Assembly: GCA_008704415.1 (NCBI GenBank)
Contig: VXIS01000095.1
Coordinates: 62,001-126,000, forward strand
Direction: 5' to 3'
DNA length: 64,000 bases
DNA from: Sphaerosporella brunnea
Taxonomy: Eukaryota > Ascomycota > Pezizomycetes > Pezizales > Pyronemataceae
Below the pieces are notes generated by a model. It worked only from the letters and a program-made list of their open reading frames with translations. It was not told where the DNA came from and ran no database searches. Position numbers and translations under genes: made by a program. Positions 10,749 through 20,409 of this stretch are shown here, piece after piece. The first letter of the stretch is position 1. Every line of letters begins with the position of its first letter.

Positions 10749-11085
10749 TGTCACGGCGTGAGGTTGGATTAGGGTTGTGCGGCTCGGTGTTGATGTTTCA
10801 TGATGCGGCTCTGTCGAGGTTATTTTCGGTTACCACGTGGCGCGGCGCACCGTGGTCACGTGGTCCATATAAGGGGCCTTCGCTTCCGCTTTGTTGCTTG
10901 TTTCCCTTTCTTCTTCACTAAACCTTTGTATGTCAATCTCAGTACATTCGTTCCAATCTGAATCCTGACCGTGCGCATTGCGCCTCTTGTCCTGCCTTCG
11001 GATCTTGTTTCCGCTCTCGTTCTTGTCTCCTCTGTACGCGAGTACCTTGGGCCCCTCCAGTCTGTTCTCGACCCTCTCCGTTACA
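10749..11085 (+). repeat. 3' LTR of element B (337 bp, internally deleted)
   Basis: Starts TGTCACGGCG and ends CCGTTACA. Against the 497-bp LTR of D and the 514-bp LTRs of C, it lacks about 160 bp of U3. It keeps the paired CACGTG sites and a CATATAAGGGGCC TATA region. It is directly joined at 11086 to the integrase C-terminus of another copy (D). Confidence 0.85.
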
Positions 11086-11567
11086 ATGCCGACGAGCATC
11101 GCATACCGGCTCCCACCTACCAGGTTGGGGACAAGGTCTGGCTCGATGGCTGGAATTGGAAGACCCGACGCACTGCCAGTAAACTGGATAACAAGCGTCA
11201 CGGCCCGTTTGAAGTTACCGAGAAGGTCTCGGCATACGCCTACCGACTGTGGCTCCACGAAGGCATGCATGTCCACCCAGTCTTCCATGTCTCCCTCCTG
11301 GAACCGACACCCAATGATCCCTATCCGGGACGACGCCAGGACCCACCACCGCCGGTGGAGATTGAGGGCGAGCAGGAGTGGTTTGTTGATCGGATACTGG
11401 ATTTGAGGCTTCATAGACGCTGGCGTAAACTCCAGTATTTGGTCAAGTGGATTGGCTACAATCAGCCGAAGTGGGAACCAGCTGAGCTGGTTAATGGCCT
11501 AAAAGCTATCGATCGCTTCCATGAGGCCTATCCGGACAAGCCTGGGCCTTTTCCTGAGGAAGACTGA
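11086..11567 (+). pseudogene. Element D pol, 3' end (integrase C-terminus and chromodomain)
   Basis: Begins mid-codon-run at NADEHRIPAPTYQVGD directly after the LTR of B. It runs through VWLDGWNWKTRR, HPVFHVSLLEPTP and the chromodomain YLVKWIGYNQPKWEP to FPEED then TGA at 11565-11567. The frame is open, but everything upstream is missing, so this is a truncated copy. The junction suggests B inserted into D, with the 5' parts now displaced or lost. Confidence 0.85.
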
Positions 11568-11601
11568 GCTTCGCCGGAGCTCAGCCATAGGAGGGGGATA
11601 C

Positions 11602-12098
11602 TGTCACGGCGCGAGTTTGGATGGAGTTGTCCGACTAAGCTACCGGCTTTTACTCTCGATAAAATCGGCTAGATCAGATCTAAGGCTTCAAAGGATGCTG
11701 ATTCATTTGCTGTTCTCAGATTTACCCCTCCATGGATGGTTGTCACGTGGCGAGGTTCGGAAGTGAGAGTTGTTTGTGGTGTTGTGAGGAGGCTCTGTAG
11801 GGAGGCTCGGTGCGGTGGCTCCGAGCCAAGGTTGTGTTCGGCTACCACGTGGCGTGGTGCACCCCGATCACGTGAGTGCTATAAGCGGTCTTTACTTCCG
11901 CTTTGTTGTTTGTTTTTCCTTTCCTCTTTACTGAATCTTCGTATGTCAATATGAGTACCTTCGTTCCAATCTAAATCCTTACCGTGCGCGTCGCCCCTCT
12001 TGTCCTGCCTTCGGATCTTATTCCCGCTCTCGTTCTTGTCCCCTCTGTACACGAGTACCTTGGGCTTCTCCAGTCTGTTCTCAACCCTCTCCGGTACA
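11602..12098 (+). repeat. 3' LTR of element D (497 bp)
   Basis: Starts TGTCACGGCGCGAG and ends CTCCGGTACA. It is preceded by a purine-rich tract (AGGAGGGGGATAC). It contains CACGTG sites in GGTTGTCACGTGGCG, CCACGTGGCG and TCACGTGAG, and CTATAAGCGG as the likely TATA region. Highly similar to the LTRs of C in inverse orientation. Confidence 0.9.
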
Positions 12099-13216
12099 CC
12101 GCCCCCTACAAGACAAATTCTGGGACCTGGATCCCACAGAAGACAAGAATTGGCTTTTCAGCACAGCAGGAAGGAAGGATAGTCGGTTGGAGATGCCAAA
12201 TAGCGTAGATGAAGCAGTAAAAGGTAACGTGATGCGAAGCTGGCGACAGGCTTGCAGACGCAAAGCAGTGTGGGTGAAACAGCAGAAAGTGTTGTGAACC
12301 TCACGGTAATGGAGAGGTGGCGGGCCGAGAAATCTGTACAATCAACCATCGCATCAATCGGATGTAAACTGGCAAAGTTGCGGCAGCATGAACTCACCCA
12401 AAACACCAAGGCTCGGCGAAGGACTCGGCGACAGGCTTGCAGAACGCTGGTGTGAAGCAGCAGAACGTAATGCGAAGCTTGCGATGTGAAGCAGCGGAAC
12501 GTGACGTGAAGTTGGCGATGTGAAGCAGCGGAATGTGACGCGAAGCTAGCGATGTGAAGCTTGCGTGGATAGAGAGGTCGCGGGCCAAAAAATCCAGTTG
12601 CTGCGACACGCGGTACTTACGTCGTATCACTCGATCTCCCATTAACTGCCGCCCCCCCCTGCTCGGGCTCTGGCGATGGCTTGACACTGGAATATGGGAT
12701 ACCTTCAAAGATCCGGGAGATAGTTAATTTAATTAATCTCAGGGAAACGTTAAACCTGAGCAAGAGCATTAGGTTGAGTCTAGGTGTTGATGGGCAGCAC
12801 ACATTGTTTTTGCGATAATAATTTGTGTACTTAGCAGTTAAAATGAATGTCAGTTGTGCCGCGTATATGCTATCCACGAGTGTTGATGTCATCCATAATA
12901 ATTGCATCCATATACCCGCGAGTTTTCAGAGCATCAACAATGGTTACATGTCACCGGCAATGGTTACACCCATATACTCGTGAGTTTTCGTGCCATCTAT
13001 AATGGTTACATGTCATTGGTGATGGATTCACCACACTGTACCCAAATACGCGCAAGTTTTCGTGCCATATGTACTGGTTACATGTCATTGGTGATGGTTA
13101 CATCACCTTGTAATCAAATATCCGGTAGTTGTCTGTCGGGTTAGTGTGGCATCGTAACTCCTGCACCCTTACAGTCTTCACTGACACTAAAATTCAAACT
13201 GTCACACCAACACGGA
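12099..13216. repeat. Non-genic region with two tandem-repeat blocks
   Basis: From about 12,200 to 12,570 a degenerate repeat built on GATGTGAAGCAGCGGAA recurs. It is clearest as a 34-bp period starting at 12481, 12515 and 12549. From about 12,902 to 13,130 a second repeat of roughly 60-70 bp contains GGTTACATGTCATTGGTGATGG-like segments in three or four diverged copies. No protein family is recognisable in the short open frames here. Confidence 0.6.
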
Positions 13217-13435
13217 TACCGTAGAGCCTTGGTAATATGGCAATTTCACCGGATCCAAAGCACAGTCCTTTTAAAGTAAATCTAGGGCAATTGAGCCGAA
13301 GATGGTGTGGGGGATAGTGGGGGATGACAAAAAGGCAGATCTACCAGCACCGCAAAACAAAACGAAACTCGTTTGCGCGCACGCCGCAAAACAAACGTCG
13401 TATAACCAAACAATTGCGACCCCACAAGCACCAAC

Positions 13436-14098
13436 TTGAACATGGCACCTCAACTCAATACCAGACTGAATAAACAAACCGTAAAGCAGCGAATCTCGGT
13501 GGGGCAACTATCATCGGCGGCGTACAAAATCCTGGCTCGCGGCCTCCATGCGAAAACTCCTTGCAGGCGTCACTGTTATACAAACAAGCAAAAGCTGGAG
13601 ATCCTGCAGCTCAAAAATCCCCAAGCCAGAGTACGACCATAATGCAGTGAGGAAGCCTACATGGGAAAAAATGGAAGCATGGACTGAAGTCTCCAAAAAC
13701 ACCACAAGCAAATGGTCTTGAAAGGAGCTGGTGCTTTTGGAAGGACGAGAAAACCATTGTCACAACGTCTATGTAGATCGAAGTTATTGGCCACTTCTCG
13801 AACAAAAACTCGTTGAAGAATTTCACAAGGCACAAAAAGAGGGAGCTACTGTTTGTTATGATTGGTTCCGCTACCATAGCCTGAAGTTTTTTGTGGAGCT
13901 ATACCCCAACATACCTGAATGCATGTTTTGGTTTTCGAAAGGATGGTTCACAAAATTTCTCACTTGGCAGGGTATTGTTTTGCGGTTTATCACCAATACG
14001 GCTCAAAAACTGCCAGAAGATTACATGGAACCAATCCTGAATTTTTTCCAATTTAATAGATGAAATTCTCAACTTCAGCCAGGTAATACTCCGCAAGC
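13436..14098 (+). pseudogene. Element F transposase, 5' part
   Basis: Starts MAPQLNTRLNKQTVKQRIS, with a helix-turn-helix-like segment, then changes frame. From 13731 a Tc5/CENP-B-type DNA-binding region follows (PLLEQKLVEEFHKAQKEG, then GWFTKFLTWQGI). It aligns well with the equivalent part of E transposase (FAERRAVRRVVRRRWFERQA, then GWFNRFLSRNEI). A TGA at 14061-14063 replaces the first Arg-codon position of NRRNSQL in E, consistent with CGA to TGA. The remaining codons up to the TA at 14099 continue directly into the right half at 23482. Confidence 0.75.
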
Positions 14099-14218
14099 TA
14101 CCGTATTATCTCACTTAAGAGTCACACCCTTAGCGCGTGCCAAGACACCACCTTAGCGCGCCAAGACGCGCTAAGGCTTTTACAGTCTAGGTGGCTTGGC
14201 GCTGGAGAATGTCAGCGC

Positions 14219-14732
14219 TGTAACGGAGAAGGTCGGGAACAGGCTGGAGGGGCTCAAGGTACTCGCGTACAGAGGGTTATCAAACAGGTTCAGGAACGAG
14301 GGGCCGGGACAGGATCCGGAGGCAGGACGAGAGGCGCGACGCGCACGGTCAGGGTTCAGATTGGAACGAAGGTACTCAGATTGACATACGAAGGTTCAGT
14401 AAAGAGGAAAAGGAAAACAAACAACAAAGCGGAAGCGAAGGCCCCTTATAGCACTCACGTGATCGCGGTGCGCCGCGCCACGTGGTAGCCGAACATAACC
14501 TCGGCTCGGAGCCACCCCACCTAGCCTCCCTACAGAGCCTCATCACGACACCACAAACAACCCCCACTTTCGAACCTCGCCACGTGACAACCATCCACGG
14601 GGGGGTAAATCTGAGAACAGCAAATGAATCAGCATCCTTAGAAGCCTTAGATCTGAGAGTTCTAGCTGATTTCATTGAGAGTAAAAGCCGGTAGCTTCGT
14701 CGGAAAACTCCATCCAAACTCGCGCTGTGACA
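14219..14732 (-). repeat. 3' LTR of element C
   Basis: 514 bp; on the minus strand it starts TGTCACAGCGCGAG and ends CTCCGTTACA. It has three CACGTG sites on the plus strand at 14456-14461, 14479-14484 and 14581-14586. A TATAAGGGGCC-type promoter region lies next to the first two. A polypurine tract (GGAGGGGGATAC on the minus strand) adjoins it at 14733-14744. Confidence 0.95.
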
Positions 14733-14766
14733 GTATCCCCCTCCTGTGGCTGAGCTCCGGCGAAGC

Positions 14767-17700
14767 TCAGTCTTCCTCAGGAAAAGGCCCAGGCTTATCC
14801 GGATAGGCCTCATGGAAGCGATCGATAGCTTCTAGGCCATTGACCAGCTCAGCTGGTTCCCACTTCGGCTAATCGTAGCCGGTCCACTTGACCAAATACT
14901 GGAGTTTACGCCAGCGTCCATGAAGCCTCGAATTCAGTATCCGATCAACAAACCACTCCTGCTCGCCCTCAATCTCCACCGGCGGTGGTGGGTCCTGGCG
15001 TTGTCCCGGATAGGGATCATTGGGTGCCGGTTCCAGGAGGGAGACATGGAAGACTGGGTGGACATGCATGCCTTCGTGGAGCCGAAGTCGGTAGGCGTAT
15101 GCCGAGACCTTCTCGGTAACTTCGAACGGGCCATGACGCTTGTTATCCAGTTTACTGGCAGGGCGTCGGGTCTTCCAATTTCGGCCATCGAGCCAGACCT
15201 TGTCCCCAACCTGGTAGGCGGGAGCCGGTATGCGATGCTCGTCAGCATTATCTTGATACCTCATCTGTGCCCGTAGAAGTTCCGTGCGGAGATGCGAATG
15301 GATTTCCGACAACGTCCTGGCGGTGGTTAAGGCTCTGCGGTCATCAACATTGTTGGGGGCCGCAGGGGACAGATCAAACTGGTAACGAGGATCGAAGCCC
15401 TTGTTGGCAAAGAATGGTGATGAACCATGAGCTTCCGATGCCTGGTTGTTGGTTGCAAACTCGGCCAGCGGCAGCCAGTCGGCCCAGTCATCTTGTAGAT
15501 AGTTGACATATACCCGGAGGTGCTGCTCCATGACCGCATTGATCCGTTCGGTTTGTCCATCAGTCTGCGGGTGAAAGGCCGTCGAAAGGCGGCGTTCTAT
15601 ACCAAGCCTCGCACAGATACGCTCCCAGAAATCCGATGCAAACTGAGGGCCACGGTCCGAGACTATGGTGAGTGGCAGGCCATGAAGACGAAATACGTGC
15701 TGAATGAAGAGGTCAGCCAGCCTGGCAGCATCAATATTGATCCAACAAGGAGTCAGGTGGCGCTCCTTGGTAAGGCGGTCAACCACAACCCAAATAGCAT
15801 CGCAGCCTTGCGACCACGGGAGTCCAGTAACAAAGTCCATTGAAATGTCCTGCCAGGGACGTTCCGGGATAGGAAGAGGTCGTAGGATGCCATAGGGGGC
15901 ATGGCGGCCGGTCCGAGAGCGTTGGCAGATGTGGCAGTTGCGGACATACCGTTCCACGTCCTGCCGCATCTTTGGCCAGTAGTAGGTACGGCAAAGCAAT
16001 TCCAGAGTCTTGGATCTTACTGGGTGACCAGCGACGGGGGCATCGTGGTGTTCTTGCATCAAGTGCAGCCGGAGGGGTTCGTATTCGGGCACGTAAAGCT
16101 TACCTCTGTAGGTGAGTCGGTTATCTTCCTGAGCGCATTCTGCCAATGTAATACGTAGGCTGTGGCGAACTCCATCGCGCAGCATTCGAAGGACCTGGGA
16201 AGGGAATAAGTCCGCCTCGTAGGCTTCTCGGAACAGGTGGGCAAGCGTCACTGCTTCATCTTCTGGGGGTAGTGGGGCAGCATTGGGGACGGGGTCGGGT
16301 GGCGGAGGAGGCCCTGCAGGAGGGCCATCGGCCAGGAGGTGGACGATCTGGTGGGGCTTTATGACGACGGAAAAATTTTCAGTCATGCGCTCATCCCCCT
16401 CCTTAGGCAAATCTCCTGATCTGCGAGTTAGCGAGTCCGGCTTTCCTCCAGACTTCCCGGGACGGTAAACGATTTTGAAGTTAAACTGCGACAGGAACTG
16501 GGACCATCGTGCTTGACGTCAATTCAGGAGCTTGGTAGTAGTGAAATACGACAAGTTCTTGTGGTCGGTGAGCACCTGGATCGGGTTTTCCACCGATTGA
16601 AGTTTGGGCCGCCACTCCTCAAAGGCACGGACAATAGCCATCAACTCCTTATCATAAATCTCGTAGTTGCATTCTGCAGGGGAATGCTTCTTGGAGAAGT
16701 ACGCAACAGGGTGGAGGATGCCATCGTCGTCGTACTGTGACAGGATGCCTGCGGAGACGTAGTCGGAGGCGTCTGTTTCCACAATGACGTCCCTATCATA
16801 ATCAAAGCGGCGGAGGACTGGGGCGGTGGTGAAGCACGCCTTGAGGTTGTCGAAGGCTTCCTGTTCGGTCTTGGTCCATTGGAATGGCACATCCTTCTGA
16901 GTCAGGCGGGTGAGTGGTCGCACCACCTGCGAGTAGGAGCGTATGAATCGACGGTAGAAGTTGGCAAATCCCAGGAAGGCTCTGACATCCTTCAGCTTCT
17001 CCGGGGTTGGCCAAGCTTTTACTGCTTCAACCTTGTCCGGGTCCATTCGTATGCCGTCGACACCAATGATAAGCCCCAGATATTTAACTTCCCGTTGGTG
17101 AAACTCGCATTTCTCTGGCTTGAGGTGCAGCCCGGCTTCCGAAAGCCGATGAAGGACCTGTCGGATGTGGTCTTGGTGCTCTTCGAGGGTGTCCGAATAG
17201 ATCAGGATGTCGTCCAAGTAGGCAGAGGCAAAGCGGTCCAAAAACGGTGAGAGGGTATCATTGATAAAACGTTGGAAGTCAGCAGGAGCGTTGGTGAGAC
17301 CAAATGGCATCACCAGGGATTCAAATAGTCCATATCGGGTCCTGAAGGCCGTTTTCCACTCCTCGCCCTCTGCCATCCGGATCAGGTTGTAAGCTCCGCG
17401 GACGTCCAACTTGCTAAACCAGCGAGCCTTGGAGAGCCTCATCAGTGTCTCTCGTACCAACGGGAGCGGATACCTATTCTTGATCGTTCCTTCATTGAGC
17501 CCTCGGTAGTCAACCACCAGGCGTAAGGATCCATCCCCCTTCTTGACAAAAAGGATTGGAGCACTGGAGGGTGAAGAGGAGGCCCTGATGAACCCCTTCA
17601 ATAGGTTTTCCTCCAACCAGGCCTTGAGGGCTTCCAGCTCCGGGCGAGACAGCGAGTACAGCGGACCGAAGGGGGGTTCGAACCCCTCCTTGAATGGTAT

Positions 17701-18513
17701 CCTGTGGTCGTATGGCCGATGAGGGGGCAGGCGGTTGGCTACAGTTTCTGAAAAGAGGGGTAGGAACTCGTGATATTGCTGAGGGACCAGTGATCTTAGG
17801 TCCCCTTCGTCAATTGCTTTCCGCTCTAATGCCTTGTTGATTTCGTAGAGCGACAGGGAGAAAAGCTGGAGCTGACCATATCGCTGCTTCTTGTTCGTAG
17901 CAAGACGTCGGAAGGAAGCGGCGGAGATTACTGCAATGTCTAGGGGTCGGTCGGGGGTTACTCCCTTGACACTCGTCGGTTTATGTGCTGCACACCGAGG
18001 GGAGTCAAAGGAGACATTGTTTGAGGCAAAGCGAACAGATACTCCATGGTGCCTCAACCAGGGAATGCCAAGGACAAGCGGGTAGTGGCCGAGTTTTGTG
18101 ACGAAGGCGGGCAACATTTCATGGTGGCCGCCGATTGACATCCCCACTTTGACAATGTGGGTGATGTCTCCGGACGAGATGGGTCTACCGTCTATGACCT
18201 CGAGGGCGCGAGGAACGCGTAGTGCATACTGGGGAAAATGATGTTGGCGGGCAAATTCTTCGTCGATGAAAGCAAAACCAGTAGCTCCACAATCAATCAG
18301 TGCGTGGGTTTGAATCTTGTTATCACTATCGGAGAGGGAACACGTAACTACAAGATGGTTCCCATCCATTGATTCCTCTCCTACACCCTGATCCGAAAGA
18401 GCTACCGAAGATAAAGAAAGACAGACCTGGCCTGCGAAGCCGGGGAACAACAAGAAACGACGAAGAAGAAGCGGGGCGTCCCATGGCGATGCCAACCTTG
18501 CGGCATGGGACAA
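14767..18513 (-). pseudogene. Element C pol (protease-RT-RNase H-integrase-chromodomain) with two nonsense codons
   Basis: One continuous frame from 18513 to the stop at 14767-14769. Protease LIDCGATGFAF is near 18285. RT has YLDDILIYS near 17200-17230. RNase H begins ETDASDYVSAGIL near 16775. Integrase has the HHCC zinc region near 15990-16050, SMDFVTGLPW, TIVSDRGPQF and QTDGQTERINAVM. The chromodomain YLVKWTGYD is near 14870. TGA at 16519-16521 (LLN-stop-RQAR; B reads CGA there) and TAG at 14869-14871 (B has CAG) interrupt it. Both fit single C-to-T changes. The frame is also the gag frame, separated only by TAG at 18514-18516. Confidence 0.9.
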
Positions 18514-19754
18514 CTAGTTTTCCGACGGCTGGACATCGGAAGCAGCAGTGGAGTTTCCCAATGGCGGGGCAGTAGGGATAACCGTGGTCACCAGTGACGC
18601 CTCGGCGGCGCGGACTCGACGAGCGTCAGCAGCTATCCGGCGTGGGCAGTCGAGGCGAAAGTGTTGGTCCGATCCACAGTAGGTGCACTGCCCCTTTGCC
18701 ATCCTTTCGTCACGGATCCTCTGACGCTCGGCCTCACGCCGGGCAGCAGAGAGCTCCATCGGAACAGGGCCATAGTTTCCACTGTTGGAGTTGGTAGGGT
18801 GGTTGCCGGTGGTCGCGGGGGCAGTGGATGTGGCCGGGGCAGAGGGGCGATGGGTGCTCCGATGGCTGGTGGTGGTGACGGTGGAACGAGATAAAGGGGG
18901 CTTGCGCTCCTCTGCTCGAGCACGAATCCGATTATCCACGTCCTTGCAGAGGTTGACGAAGGCTGCAAGAGTGTCGTCGGAGGCTGCACGGTGCAGAAGG
19001 GCATCCTTCATCTCCTCAGACAAGCCTTCGTAAAGCTGATCCTTCTGAGCGATTTCATCCCAGTTCAGATCTCCCATCAGTCGACGGAAGTCAGCAAGGT
19101 AGGTGGAGAAGGGTAGGTTCTTCTGCCGAAGACGACGAATTTCACGGGCAGCGGTGCGAGAGCGGTCGGGTCATCGTAGGCTTGACAAAGGACAGCTAAC
19201 AGGTCGTTGAGGGAGTTTAGGGCAATATCTCCAGTATCTTCATCGGCGTAGGAGCGAAGCTGGTTAAGAGCGGCTCCAGTCAAGCGATTGAAGGCGTAGC
19301 GGAGGCGAGATTGTTCGGATGGGTAACGGGTTGATTGAGCAGCAAGCTTGTTGCGGAGCTGGAGGATCCAGGTCCTCAACTCCTCTGGCTTGCTACCATC
19401 GAAGGTGGGGGCATCGGGGAACCCTCCTGACTGACCACCACCTTCTGGGTTCTCACGAACCTGGGCAGCGGCGATAGCCAGGACGTGGTTTAGCTGGGCC
19501 GTAGTAGCGGTAAGTGCGGTGCGGGCTGCATCACGCTCGATCTGAGTGGTTTGAAGTTTGGCACGCGCCTCTTCCAGTTCTTCCTCCAAGTTTGGAGGTG
19601 CTTCGCAGGCTAGGAGCTGCTGAGCCATATGGGCGAAATCGATCAGGCGTTGGTCACGTTCTTCCTGAGGGAAGCCTTCTGAGGCTGCTTGTGCACCTGT
19701 TTCGATGGCTGCCCACAGGTCGGCAGGGACCCGGAGGTCATGATAGGTGGCCAT
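18514..19754 (-). pseudogene. Element C gag with one frameshift
   Basis: Starts MATYHDLRVPADLWAA at 19754. It has an alpha-helical heptad-like region (EEELEEARAKLQTTQIERDA) near residues 60-80. The retrotransposon-gag core has FDGSKPEELRTWILQLRNKL. After about 19,165 the native frame shifts by one base (AREIRRLRQKNLPFSTYLAD continues in the other frame) and joins MGDLNWDEIAQKDQLYEGL. A CCHC zinc knuckle, CTYCGSDQHFRLDC, is near 18650. Ends PSEN then TAG. Single-base indel; otherwise full length. Confidence 0.85.
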
Positions 19755-19814
19755 AGTGGAACGGGGGACGAGGTGATAGAACGAGTAGGTTGGGCTTTGG
19801 TGGACTGAACCTAG

Positions 19815-20328
19815 TGTAACGGAGAAGGTCGGGAACAGGCTGGAGGGGCCCAAGGTACTCGCGTACAGAGGGTTATCGAACAGGTTCAGGAACGAGGGGC
19901 CGGGACAGGATCCGGAGGTAGGATGAGAGGCGCGACGTGCACGGTCAGGGTTCAGATTGGAACGAAGGTACTCAGATTGACATACGAAGGTTCAGTAAAG
20001 AGGAAAAGGAAAACAAACAACAAAGCGGAAGCGAAGGTCCCTTATAGCACTCACGTGATCGCGGTGCGCCGCGCCACGTGGTAGCCGAACATAACCTCGG
20101 CTCGGAGCCACCCCACCTAGCCTCCCTACAGAGCCTCATCACGACACCACAAACAACCCCCACTTCCGAACCTCGCCACGTGACAACCATCCACGGGGGG
20201 GTAAATCTGAGAACAGCAAATGAATCAGCATCCTTTGAAGCCTTAGATCTGAGAGTTCTAGCCGATTTCATTGAGAGTAAAAGCTGGTAGCTTCGTCGGA
20301 AAACTCCATCCAAACTCGCGCCGTGACA
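19815..20328 (-). repeat. 5' LTR of element C
   Basis: 514 bp, starts TGTCACGGCGCGAG and ends CTCCGTTACA on the minus strand. It differs from the 3' LTR at about 11 positions, nearly all C/T or G/A. The same three CACGTG sites are present. The leader after the LTR reads CTAGGTTCAGTCCACC; no standard tRNA-complementary primer site starting TGG is obvious at the junction. Confidence 0.95.
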
Positions 20329-20409
20329 AGCGCGTGTGCCCGCTACAATACAATACCGCTAGAAGCACGTTGATACTCCTCCCAAAAGACATCAGACATT
20401 GCAGCCATC

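Larger units (their letters stand above)
14219..20328 (-). mobile_element. Element C: full-length chromodomain Ty3/gypsy retrotransposon
   Basis: 6,110 bp with 514-bp LTRs at both ends (14219-14732 and 19815-20328) and the 5-bp target duplication AGCGC at 14214-14218 and 20329-20333. Order on the minus strand: 5' LTR, gag, amber codon, protease, RT, RNase H, integrase, chromodomain, polypurine tract, 3' LTR. I count about 11 differences between the LTRs, ten of them transitions, so insertion is fairly recent. Three disabling changes are visible: a gag frameshift and two nonsense codons in pol. It lies in the leader of the transposase gene of element E. Confidence 0.95.

Noticed and set aside
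12902..13130. Tandem repeats considered as a CRISPR-like array
   Set aside because: Repeats are diverged, spacers are not unique or uniform, and the genome is eukaryotic.
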